Shown here: one piece after another, positions 25,099 through 32,140 of the stretch | Position numbering within the stretch: position 1 is the stretch's first letter | Layout: every line of letters begins with the position of its first letter | Assembly: GCA_946620645.1 (NCBI GenBank) | Contig: CAMONN010000006.1 | Location: 1-35,523 of the forward strand | DNA from: an uncultured Clostridia bacterium | GTDB lineage: Bacteria > Bacillota > Clostridia > Oscillospirales > Oscillospiraceae | Length of the DNA stretch: 35,523 nucleotides | Reading direction: 5' to 3' | Notes under the pieces: model-generated | Seen by the model: only the letters and a program-made list of their open reading frames with translations | The model's database searches: none | What the model was told of the DNA's origin: nothing | Made by a program: the position numbers and the translations under genes

Positions 25099-26070
25099 AT
25101 GGACAGAAAGCTGAACACCCGTATTACTGAGATGCTCGGCATCCAGCGCCCGATTCTCAGCGGCGCTATGCAGTGGCTGGCCAAAGCCGAACTGGTGGCC
25201 GCCGTTTCCAATGCCGGGGGCCTCGGCGTCATGTCTTCGGCGACCTTCCCGACGGCGGAAGACCTCAGGGCGGAGATCCGCAAATGCAAGGCCCTGACCG
25301 ACAAGCCCTTCGCCGTGAACCTCACGCTGATGCCTTCTCTGGCGCCGCCGGATTATCCGGCCTATGTGAAGGTCTGCATCGAGGAGGGAATCCGGATCAT
25401 GGAGACCTCCGGCCGGGCCCCGGAAGCCTTTATGCCCTATTTCAAGCAGGCCGGCATGAAGGTGATTCATAAATGCACCATCGTGAAGCACGCGCTGAAA
25501 GCCCAGGCCATCGGCTGCGATGCGGTCATCATGGACGGTACCGAGGCGGCCGGCCATGTGGGTGAAAACGATGTCGGTTCCATGGTCCTCTGGCCGGCGG
25601 CAGTGGACGCCCTGGACATCCCGGTCATCGCCTGCGGCGGCGTAGGGGACGGGAGAGGCCTTGCGGCGGCGCTGATGCTGGGCTGCGAGGGCGCTACCGT
25701 CGGCACCCGCTTTTTCCTCTCCGAAGAGGCGCCCGCCCTGCGTGCGGGGAAAGAGGCTGTCGCCCTTCATGCCGACGAGATGAGCACCACCCTGGTGCTG
25801 CGCCGGTTTACCAACACCACCCGCGTCCTGAATAACGGCCTTGCCGTAAAGGTGAAACAGCTGGAGGAGAGCGGGGCCCCCTTTGAGGAAATCGCTCCTC
25901 TGGCCTCCGGGCGAAGGCTGAAGGCCGCCTTTGAAACCGGGAATCTGGATGACGGCGTTCTGACCATCGGCCAGGTGACGGGCATTCTCCATGACATCCT
26001 CCCGGTTCAGGAAATCATGGACCGCATGATGGAAGAGTGCTTTGCCTGCCTCGACAGGTATCGCGGGTAA
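25099..26070 (+). CDS. Nitronate monooxygenase/FabK-family FMN oxidoreductase (copy 2)
   Basis: 323 aa from ATG 25099; the track start 25042 lies inside the upstream CDS. It is a clear paralogue of copy 1 in the same operon: NTRITEMLGIQRPILSGAM, SNAGGLGVM, KALTDKPFAVNLTLM, TEAAGHVGENDVGSMVLWP and GGVGDGRGLAAALMLG. Active-site surroundings differ from copy 1 (AAGHVG against EGGHPL), suggesting different substrates or a heteromeric pair. Last gene before the operon terminator. Confidence 0.86.
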   Translation: MDRKLNTRITEMLGIQRPILSGAMQWLAKAELVAAVSNAGGLGVMSSATFPTAEDLRAEIRKCKALTDKPFAVNLTLMPSLAPPDYPAYVKVCIEEGIRIMETSGRAPEAFMPYFKQAGMKVIHKCTIVKHALKAQAIGCDAVIMDGTEAAGHVGENDVGSMVLWPAAVDALDIPVIACGGVGDGRGLAAALMLGCEGATVGTRFFLSEEAPALRAGKEAVALHADEMSTTLVLRRFTNTTRVLNNGLAVKVKQLEESGAPFEEIAPLASGRRLKAAFETGNLDDGVLTIGQVTGILHDILPVQEIMDRMMEECFACLDRYRG

Positions 26071-26114
26071 GAGGGCGAAGTCCCGCTATTCCACGCCCTA
26101 TTTCGCCCGGCATT

Positions 26115-26160
26115 GCTGCTTCAGCTCAGCCTAATGGCAAACCTGAGGCAGCTTGTTTTA
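26115..26160 (+). terminator. Terminator of the FadN-like operon
   Basis: GCTGCTTCAG pairs with CTGAGGCAGC (one G-U) and is followed by TTGTTTTA. It lies inside the track ORF that begins at 26113, arguing that the ORF's first 66 codons are not translated. The 240-nt gap 26071-26310 otherwise holds only the promoter below. Confidence 0.75.
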
Positions 26161-26247
26161 TCAGACGCAAATGATCCAATGGCCTTGATACTTCCAAAAA
26201 CACCGGCTTTCCATGCGTATAGCATGACATTCCCCGCATGGCAGGAC

Positions 26248-26276
26248 TTGTCAAAAGAATCGGTTTTTGCTATATT
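26248..26276 (+). promoter_or_regulatory. Promoter for MBL-fold gene
   Basis: TTGTCA (26248-26253), 17-bp spacer, TATATT (26271-26276). The surroundings are AT-rich compared with the genes. The predicted start is near 26283. Confidence 0.75.
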
Positions 26277-26310
26277 TAAATTGGTAGTAGAAAAAGGATT
26301 CAGTTCGACC

Positions 26311-27204
26311 ATGGGGGGATGGCCTGTGTATGAATTGGTTCAGGTTTCCGAGCGCTGTTACTATATCCAGAGCCCTGCGAAAATCGGCCTGGTCCGGCTG
26401 AACGACCGGGATGTCTGCCTGATTGACAGCGGCAATGACAAGGACGCCGGCAGGAAGGTCCGCCAGCATCTCGACTTAAACTCCTGGCGCCTTACAGCCA
26501 TCTACAACACCCATTCCAACGCTGACCATATCGGCGGGAACCAGTATCTGCAGCGCCAGACCGGCTGCAGGATCTATGCCCCGGGGATAGAGTGCGATCT
26601 TACCCGGCACCCGGTCCTGGAGCCCTCTTTTTTATACGGGGGCTTTCCCTGCGGGGATCTGCGCCATAAGTTCCTCATGGCTCAGCCCAGCGACGCGCTG
26701 GAGCTCACGCCGGAGGTGCTGCCGGAGGGCTTTGAGATGATCCCGCTTCCCGGCCATTTCTTTGAGATGGTGGGCTTCCGCACGCCGGACGATGTAGTGT
26801 ATCTCGCCGACTGCCTTTCCAGCCGGGAAACCCTTGACAAGTACCAGATCGGCTTTATCTATGATGTCGCGGCCTACCTCAAAACCCTGGAGACAGTGAA
26901 GTCCATGGAGGCCCGGATGTTTGTTCCGGCCCACGCTGCGGCCTGTGAGGAGATTTCCGCTCTGGCTCAGTACAACATCGACAAGGTGACGGAAATCGCC
27001 GAGAGGATTGTCGGGATCTGCGACAGGCCCATCTCCTTTGAAAGAATTCTGCAGAGACTCTTCACCGACTACGGTCTGACCATGAACTTTGAACAGTACG
27101 CCCTGGTGGGGAGCACCGTCCGCTCCTATCTCTCCTGGCTGAAGGATACCGGGAGACTCGCGGTTCTCTTTGAGGACAGCATGCTCCTCTGGCAGCGCCT
27201 GTAG
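26311..27204 (+). CDS. Metallo-beta-lactamase-fold hydrolase with HxNxDH metal motif
   Basis: 297 aa from ATG 26311. The track start at 26113 would begin before both a terminator and a promoter and is rejected. GTG 26326 with GGGGGGA 7 nt upstream is an alternative start. The metal-binding motif reads THSNADHIGG, so the second His of HxHxDH is Asn; later ligands are probably in PLPGHFFEMVG, LADCL and VPAHAAA. The C-terminal 80 residues look helical and may regulate or dimerise. Substrate unknown. It stands alone between a terminator and the dehydrogenase gene. Confidence 0.8.
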   Translation: MGGWPVYELVQVSERCYYIQSPAKIGLVRLNDRDVCLIDSGNDKDAGRKVRQHLDLNSWRLTAIYNTHSNADHIGGNQYLQRQTGCRIYAPGIECDLTRHPVLEPSFLYGGFPCGDLRHKFLMAQPSDALELTPEVLPEGFEMIPLPGHFFEMVGFRTPDDVVYLADCLSSRETLDKYQIGFIYDVAAYLKTLETVKSMEARMFVPAHAAACEEISALAQYNIDKVTEIAERIVGICDRPISFERILQRLFTDYGLTMNFEQYALVGSTVRSYLSWLKDTGRLAVLFEDSMLLWQRL

Positions 27205-27285
27205 CCCTGCCCTTTACCGACGAAACAAATAAAGATGTACACATATAATAAGGATTAAATACTGATTAATGCGGAGGTACTCATC

Positions 27286-28344
27286 ATGATCCATCTTTCC
27301 TACGATCAGGAAATCACCCTCATCAAACGCCTGGTGATGTCCCAGGGCGTTTCCGAGAGCGACGCCGCCTCTCTGGCCGCCGTTGTCACCCATTCGGACT
27401 TCACCGGCACCTATTCCCACGGGCTGTCCCGTCTGTGCATCTACCTGCGCCAGTATATGGCCGGCGCCCTGGTGGCGCAGCCGGACTTCCGCTGCGTGAA
27501 GGATGCCGAGGCTTCCCTCACCTATGACTGCGGCGGCGGCTCCGGCATTGTGGCCGTAAACCGGGTCTATGACGCGGTGCTGGAACGGGCCCGGAAATAC
27601 GGTGTTGCCGCGGGTGTGGCCCGCAACAGCGCGAACATCGGCTGCGGAGGTTACTACGGCCACCGCATGGCGGAGGATAACGTGATCGGCATTGTGATGA
27701 GCAACACCTATCCCTGCCAGTCGCCCTTCGGCGGCGCCGACCGGCTCATCGGCACGAACCCCATTATCATGGGCTGCCCCACCACAAACCCCAACCGCCC
27801 GATCGTCATCGACATTTCCACCAGCGGCGTCGCCATCGGCAAAGTCCAGGCCTACCGCCGGGAGAACAAGCAGATGCCTTTGGACTGGGCCAATGACTAT
27901 AACGGCAACCCGACCGCTGACCCCCACGAGGCTTACTGCGTCCGGCCTATGGGCGGACACAAGGGCTACGGCCTCGCCGTGTTTGTGGATATGTTCGGCG
28001 GCGTTCTCTCCGACGCTCTTACCAGCCCGGAGATTCCCTTCGTGGAAGACATGCGGCCTGAAGAAACCGGGTTCTCCGTGATCCTTCTGGACATCGCCCA
28101 CTTCCTGAATGTGGACCGCTTTAAAGAGCATGCTACGGCCTATGCCGATATGATCAAGAACAGCCGCACCGCCACCGGCGTGAAAGAGATCTTCATGCCC
28201 GGCGAAATTGAGGCCCGTCTCATTGAGGAGCGGAAGGTTACCGGCCTTGATTTCTCCGACGCCCTTGAGGCGGAACTCACCGACCTCGGCCGTCAGTGCG
28301 GCGCTCTCGGTGCGGAGGGCGTGCTGGCGGATCTGCTGGCGTAA
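27286..28344 (+). CDS. Type-2 malate/L-lactate dehydrogenase family protein (Ldh2/AllD fold), catalytic His replaced
   Basis: 352 aa, GGAGG upstream of the ATG. Family landmarks: THSDFTGTYSHGLSRL near the N-terminus, NTYPCQSPFGGADRLIGTNPI, DISTSGVAIGK and MGGHKGYGLAVFVD. Members are NAD(P)-dependent 2-hydroxyacid or ureidoglycolate dehydrogenases. Where the family has the catalytic His (usually N-S-x-H-x-G) this protein reads NSANIGCGGYYGH, i.e. Asn at 117, so its activity may differ or be weak. A TATAAT (27244-27249) sits 36 nt before the start codon without a good -35. Substrate unknown. Confidence 0.85.
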   Translation: MIHLSYDQEITLIKRLVMSQGVSESDAASLAAVVTHSDFTGTYSHGLSRLCIYLRQYMAGALVAQPDFRCVKDAEASLTYDCGGGSGIVAVNRVYDAVLERARKYGVAAGVARNSANIGCGGYYGHRMAEDNVIGIVMSNTYPCQSPFGGADRLIGTNPIIMGCPTTNPNRPIVIDISTSGVAIGKVQAYRRENKQMPLDWANDYNGNPTADPHEAYCVRPMGGHKGYGLAVFVDMFGGVLSDALTSPEIPFVEDMRPEETGFSVILLDIAHFLNVDRFKEHATAYADMIKNSRTATGVKEIFMPGEIEARLIEERKVTGLDFSDALEAELTDLGRQCGALGAEGVLADLLA

Positions 28345-28419
28345 TGGCGCGGTCCCGTTTTTAAACGCTGTCTGAGATAGAATGCCCGGCCTGCTTCGGC
28401 CCGGAAAGGAGGAATACGG

Positions 28420-28839
28420 ATGTTTGGTATAAAAGGCTTTGACACGCTGCAGCTGATTCCGCTGCTCGCCCTGACGGCCTATTTCGTTTATCTGAGTTAT
28501 TATTATGCCGCGCCCATGTTCCGCCTGAAGGTGATGCTGTTCTATGCCCATCTGAGGTACCGCCCATGCGAGATTCGCTTTGTCGGCGGCAGGATTACCT
28601 TTCGTCGGGTACTGGATGGGGAAGAACTGCTGGTGGAACGGCCCGTGGAGGTGGATATCGCTTCGCGGTTTCTGGCCTTCACAACCTGTAGGGAGTTTCG
28701 GCTCCTGCTGAGGGATCTTCGAAAGGGAACTATACCGGAACTGAACAGTGACATGAAAGGAGAAGATGACTTTGGATTATCAACAGGTGAAAGACCGGGT
28801 CAACCGGGAAGACAAGGCGCTGAAGAGAATCGTGATTGA
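28420..28839 (+). CDS. Small membrane-anchored hypothetical protein
   Basis: 139 aa with AAAGGAGG upstream. Residues 10-30 form one hydrophobic segment (LIPLLALTAYFVYLSYYYA), followed by a charged cytoplasmic-type domain with many Arg. I do not recognise a family. The last 24 codons overlap a different-frame small gene (28766-28894), and this tail is low-complexity Gly/Glu/Pro, so the true C-terminus may be shorter or a frameshift may be involved. Confidence 0.6.
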   Translation: MFGIKGFDTLQLIPLLALTAYFVYLSYYYAAPMFRLKVMLFYAHLRYRPCEIRFVGGRITFRRVLDGEELLVERPVEVDIASRFLAFTTCREFRLLLRDLRKGTIPELNSDMKGEDDFGLSTGERPGQPGRQGAEENRD

Positions 28840-28894
28840 AACCGGCATCGGAATGCTGGCCGCCGTTCTGGCAGTGGTGTTCTTCTTCCACTGA
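28766..28894 (+). CDS. 42-aa single-pass membrane protein (not in ORF track)
   Basis: ATG 28766 preceded by AAAGGAG; translation begins MTLDYQQVKDRVNRED and ends in a hydrophobic helix IGMLAAVLAVVFFF then His and stop. An amphipathic N-terminus plus a C-terminal membrane anchor is plausible for a small tail-anchored peptide. It overlaps the preceding ORF by 74 nt in another frame and ends 27 nt before the next gene. No function recognised. Confidence 0.6.
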   Translation: MTLDYQQVKDRVNREDKALKRIVIETGIGMLAAVLAVVFFFH

Positions 28895-28921
28895 CGCTGA
28901 GAAGAAAGGACAGTTGCCCAG

Positions 28922-29545
28922 ATGAGAATCCTATGGCACGGACATGCCTGCTTTGAAGTCATTGCGGAAGAGGGCTCCCTGGTGCTGGATCCCTATGCGC
29001 CCGATTCGGTACCCGGCCTCGGCCCCCTCGCGCTTACGGCCGACGCCGTGCTCTGCAGTCACGGCCATTCCGATCATAATTGCCGGGAGGCCGTCCGGCT
29101 GACGGGCAGGACCTGCGGCATTGATGTCTCCTGCATCGACACCTGGCACGATGATGTGCAGGGCGCCAAACGCGGTCCCAACCGCATCCACATCCTGAAG
29201 GCGGAGGGGCTCACAGTCATCCACCTGGGGGATCTCGGCTGTGCGCTTTCTCCGGATGAAGCGGAGCGGATGAAAAACCCCGATGTCCTGATGATTCCTG
29301 TGGGCGGTTACTACACCATCGACGCTGCGCAGGCTGCTGCGGTTGCGGAGCGGCTGCAGCCGCGGGTGGTGCTGCCCATGCACTACCGCGGCAGGACAGG
29401 GGAGGGCCGGACCTTCGGCTATGATGTCATCTCCGAAGCCGGTGCCTTCCGAAAGCTCTGCCGGAACCCGGTGGATTATGCCGGGAACATGATTGAGGTC
29501 AGCGGCAGCACCCCGGAGCAGACCGCGTTCCTGATGCCGGGCTGA
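28922..29545 (+). CDS. MBL-fold metal-dependent hydrolase (UlaG/UPF0173-like)
   Basis: 207 aa. It begins MRILWHGHACFEV, as in UlaG-type lactonase-like proteins. The metal motif is SHGHSDHN (HxHxDH, H47/H49/D51/H52), with further ligands in HLGDLG and PMHYRG. Cytoplasmic. The family includes ascorbate-6-phosphate lactonase and many uncharacterised hydrolases; no sugar genes are near, so the substrate is open. Ends at a strong bidirectional terminator. Confidence 0.88.
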   Translation: MRILWHGHACFEVIAEEGSLVLDPYAPDSVPGLGPLALTADAVLCSHGHSDHNCREAVRLTGRTCGIDVSCIDTWHDDVQGAKRGPNRIHILKAEGLTVIHLGDLGCALSPDEAERMKNPDVLMIPVGGYYTIDAAQAAAVAERLQPRVVLPMHYRGRTGEGRTFGYDVISEAGAFRKLCRNPVDYAGNMIEVSGSTPEQTAFLMPG

Positions 29546-29577
29546 CAGCCCTGCGGGAATTGAAACTGAATAGGGAA

Positions 29578-29615
29578 AACAGCAGCCCGGCACATCACGG
29601 TGCCGGGCTGCTGTT
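29578..29615. terminator. Bidirectional terminator between convergent genes
   Basis: Perfect 16-bp arms AACAGCAGCCCGGCAC/GTGCCGGGCTGCTGTT with a 6-nt loop. Plus-strand reading ends in GTTCTTTA, minus-strand in GTTTTCCC. Confidence 0.85.
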
Positions 29616-29632
29616 CTTTATCCGCTGATTGA

Positions 29633-30382
29633 TTATTTCCAGATGTTTTCCCGCATATGCCGGAACCAGGCCCTTGTATCCGGGTTCTCCGACTCAAAGG
29701 CCAGCATCTTCTCCACATAGCCCTGCTCCCGGGCAATCAGCCTGCTGACCGGGTACACCAGCTCGAATACCAGGCAGAGATGGGCAACCGGATAATCGAT
29801 GGCGGTTTTCTTCAGGCTGCGCAGCACGGCGGTCCGGTTCCGGAAGCATTCCTTCACGTCCTCGCTGACAGCGGAGTTTTTCAGCTCCTGCGTACTCACA
29901 TTGTAGATCTCCTCCGCCGGAGTTTCACAGTTGACGCGGAAGATGTCGATCTTGTCCGCGTCCCGCAGAATGTTGCAGTAGGCGGTCTCCTCTTCGGTGA
30001 GTCCTTCCGGAAGGCGGTACAGATTGTGGGCGCGGATGCTCTTCTCAAGGATCCGCCTTTCCGCCTCTGTAAGCTCCGGGGCAAAGCGCTCCAGCAGGCC
30101 CTCCCGGAACAGCAGGTCCGCGCCGAAGCGGGCGTGGTCCACCGACACGGCGTCAACAAAGGTGTTGTAGCGCCGGATTTGCTCAAATCTCCCGATGTCA
30201 TGCAGCATACCCGTAAGCCAGGCAAGCTCCGTCCTGCCGGCGCCGGTTTCTCCGGCGATCCTTTCACAGAGAGCGGCTACCCGGTAGGTGTGGGCGATTT
30301 TCAACTTGATTTTCGGATCCTCCGCGTCGTAGGCGGCAACATAGCTGTTAAAAGCCTTTCTGACACCGGTACGGTCTGTCAT
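29633..30382 (-). CDS. HD-domain phosphohydrolase
   Basis: 249 aa. The HD metal site is visible: H31 in IAHTYRV, H61-D62 in MLHDIGRFEQ, and a distal Asp in LRDADKID (about 141-143). Such proteins hydrolyse phosphomonoesters, dNTPs or cyclic nucleotides. No second domain or membrane segment. Transcribed alone from its own promoter toward the bidirectional terminator. Substrate unknown. Confidence 0.87.
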   Translation of the reverse strand: MTDRTGVRKAFNSYVAAYDAEDPKIKLKIAHTYRVAALCERIAGETGAGRTELAWLTGMLHDIGRFEQIRRYNTFVDAVSVDHARFGADLLFREGLLERFAPELTEAERRILEKSIRAHNLYRLPEGLTEEETAYCNILRDADKIDIFRVNCETPAEEIYNVSTQELKNSAVSEDVKECFRNRTAVLRSLKKTAIDYPVAHLCLVFELVYPVSRLIAREQGYVEKMLAFESENPDTRAWFRHMRENIWK

Positions 30383-30459
30383 CTGCTCAGTCCTGCCTTC
30401 CGCCGGCTTTCCGGCCGGCCCTTACATTATATTATATGATATGTTCTGCCGTGCTCTAT

Positions 30460-30488
30460 ATTATATCGGCGAAGCCCCTGTAAATCAA
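30460..30488 (-). promoter_or_regulatory. Promoter for HD-domain gene
   Basis: On the minus strand TTGATT (30483-30488), 17-bp spacer, TATAAT (30460-30465). The -35 sits in the loop of a CCCCTG/CAGGGG inverted repeat (30475-30494), a possible regulator site. Confidence 0.65.
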
Positions 30489-30581
30489 CAGGGGAGAAGT
30501 GTCTCTTTTTCATCAAAATCGCACTATACAAAGTGCACAAATCCCGGCACAAAATTTCTACGTTTTGCACGAAATTTTTTC

Positions 30582-30610
30582 TTGACTTTTGCAGTCCCTG
30601 CTGTTATATT
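30582..30610 (+). promoter_or_regulatory. Promoter of the S10 ribosomal protein operon
   Basis: TTGACT (30582-30587), 17-bp spacer, TATATT (30605-30610), preceded by T- and A-rich DNA. The transcript would start near 30617, about 300 nt before rpsJ. Confidence 0.8.
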
Positions 30611-30616
30611 AGTTGA

Positions 30617-30919
30617 GCGTGTGCGCAGGCATGTGCATACGTATGCGTTGAAGCGGAAGATTGCTCGCGGGAGCGGGGGAACTTCCGTGGAGTATGTCCG
30701 GTACCGGGTCCTCCGGTATGCAATCGGGCGGCTGAAGTCCTTCGTTTGCACGCGTATATCGCGCGCTGCGGAGATCAGACCGGCTCCTGGCCGGTTTGTT
30801 TTTCGGACGCGGTCTGATACGCACGGCTGTGTGTATGAAGGGTTTCAAGCGTACGCATTCTTATTATAACAGGCGGTGCCCAATGCCGCCGGAAGAACGT
30901 ACGAAAAGGAGCAAAACTT
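30617..30919 (+). ncRNA. Structured S10-operon leader RNA
   Basis: About 300 nt without a convincing ORF. Hairpins seen: CGGAAG/CTTCCG enclosing GCTC/GAGC (30654-30687); TACCGG/CCGGTA with a 5-nt loop (30702-30718); a terminator-like hairpin (30777-30803); and GGCGG/CCGCC (30872-30890) just before the rpsJ SD. The 9-nt arms ATCAGACCG (30774-30782) and CGGTCTGAT (30810-30818) can pair across the terminator. In E. coli the S10 leader is controlled by L4, encoded here as rplD in the same operon. Autoregulation is inferred by analogy. Confidence 0.7.
30777..30803 (+). terminator. Attenuator-type terminator within the S10 leader
   Basis: AGACCGGC pairs with GCCGGTTT (one G-U) around a 5-nt loop, then G and TTTTT. 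It lies 160 nt after the predicted start and about 120 nt before rpsJ. Confidence 0.65.
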
Positions 30920-31237
30920 ATGGCAACCACCAGCAAAAACATGATTCGCATCCGTCTCAAGGCTTATGACCATCAGCTCATCGACAAGGCTGCCGAGACC
31001 ATCGTTGAGGCCGCCAAGCGCACTGATGCAAAGGTTTCCGGGCCGATTCCTCTGCCCACCAAGACCGAGATCGTCACCATCCTCCGTGCCGTCCACAAGT
31101 ACAAGGACAGCCGTGAGCAGTTCGAGCGCCGCACTCACAAGCGCCTCATCGACATCATGAGCCCCACCCAGAAGACCGTTGAGGCTCTGATGAATGTGGA
31201 AGTTCCCGCCGGCGTCGAGATCGAGATTAAGCTCTAA
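30920..31237 (+). CDS. rpsJ: 30S ribosomal protein S10
   Basis: 105 aa. It matches S10 throughout: [46 protein letters not shown]. Part of the 30S head and also NusE in antitermination. SD AAAAGGAG precedes the ATG by about 8 nt. First gene of the S10 operon. Confidence 0.98.
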   Translation: MATTSKNMIRIRLKAYDHQLIDKAAETIVEAAKRTDAKVSGPIPLPTKTEIVTILRAVHKYKDSREQFERRTHKRLIDIMSPTQKTVEALMNVEVPAGVEIEIKL

Positions 31238-31247
31238 GACACCCCCC

Positions 31248-31367
31248 GCCGCACGATGCGGCAGACATTATCCCGAAACCCACTGTCCGCAGCTTGCGAA
31301 TGCGGACGGGTTAAGTTGCCAGCCTCTGAGCGGCACCGGATTACCGGGCCGGGTTATGCGGGGCAAC
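31248..31367 (+). ncRNA. Structured RNA in the rpsJ-rplC spacer
   Basis: The 155-nt spacer folds well by eye: GCCGCA/TGCGGC (31248-31262); AACCC+GTCCGCA paired with TGCGGAC+GGGTT (31277-31312); and GTTGCC/GGCAAC (31315-31367) enclosing CGGC-A-CCGG/CCGGGCCG. Possible ribosomal-protein binding site or mRNA stabiliser. There is no U-run, so it is not a terminator. Confidence 0.55.
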
Positions 31368-31392
31368 CAATAACCTTATAGGAGGAAATCAA

Positions 31393-32121
31393 ATGAAGAA
31401 AGCCATCATTGGCAAGAAGGTCGGCATGACGCAGATCTTCGACGAGATGGGGAAGGTCATCCCCGTCACCGTCATCGAAGCAGGCCCCTGCGTGGTCGTG
31501 CAGAAGATGACTGAAGAAAAGGAAGGCTACAAGGCCGTCCAGCTCGGCTTCGAGGAAGTCGGCGAAAAGAAGCTCTCCAAGCCGGAACAGGGTCACATCA
31601 AAAAGGCTGGCGTCAGCCCCATGAAGCACCTGAAGGAGTTCCGTCTGGAAGATGACAGCAAACTGGAAGTCGGCGACGTTGTAAAGGCTGACCTCTTCGC
31701 CGCAGGCGACAAGGTCGATGTCACCGGCACCAGCAAGGGTAAAGGCTACGCCGGCGTGATTAAGCGCTTCGGCCAGGGCCGCACTCCTACCAGCCACGGC
31801 GGCGGTCCGGTTCACCGGCATGCCGGTTCCATGGGCTCCAGCACTGATCCTTCCCGCATCATGCCGGGCAAGAAGCAGGCGGGCCACATGGGCGTGGAAC
31901 AGGTCACCGTGCAGAATCTTGACGTTGTCAAGGTCGATGCCGAGCTGAACCTGATTGCCATTCGCGGCGCAGTTCCCGGTCCCAAGGGCAGCATCGTCTA
32001 CCTCAAGGATACCGTCAAGGTCCAGCCCGTCAAGAAGGGCGAAGGCGCCGGTATCAGCGTCAACCCGCAGAAGGCCTCCGCGCGTGTCAACCCGCAGAAG
32101 GCTTCCGCCCGTACGAAGTAA
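31393..32121 (+). CDS. rplC: 50S ribosomal protein L3
   Basis: 242 aa, longer than the usual ~210. The N-terminus [17 protein letters not shown] and the central [22 protein letters not shown]...HRHAGSMG loop are diagnostic. L3 organises the peptidyl-transferase centre and initiates 50S assembly. The C-terminus carries an unusual duplicated nonapeptide. SD AGGAGG precedes the ATG. Confidence 0.97.
   Translation: MKKAIIGKKVGMTQIFDEMGKVIPVTVIEAGPCVVVQKMTEEKEGYKAVQLGFEEVGEKKLSKPEQGHIKKAGVSPMKHLKEFRLEDDSKLEVGDVVKADLFAAGDKVDVTGTSKGKGYAGVIKRFGQGRTPTSHGGGPVHRHAGSMGSSTDPSRIMPGKKQAGHMGVEQVTVQNLDVVKVDAELNLIAIRGAVPGPKGSIVYLKDTVKVQPVKKGEGAGISVNPQKASARVNPQKASARTK
32059..32112 (+). repeat. 27-bp in-frame tandem duplication at the 3' end of rplC
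   Basis: Two adjacent 27-nt units, each encoding VNPQKASAR. They differ at only two nucleotides, both silent, which points to a fairly recent duplication. Confidence 0.9.
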
Positions 32122-32140
32122 GGAAAGGAGAGCAGCATAA

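Noticed and set aside
26113-26310. N-terminal 66 codons of the MBL-fold ORF
   Set aside because: The stretch contains a terminator and a TTGTCA-17-TATATT promoter and no homology-like sequence; translation most likely starts at 26311 or 26326.
30774-30818. Classical antiterminator for the S10 leader
   Set aside because: The 9-bp alternative stem uses an arm downstream of the U-run, so it cannot form before the termination decision; it is kept only as a possible read-through structure.
30441-30869. 142-aa ORF in the S10 leader region
   Set aside because: It crosses the promoter and structured leader, lacks a ribosome binding site and has no recognisable domain.
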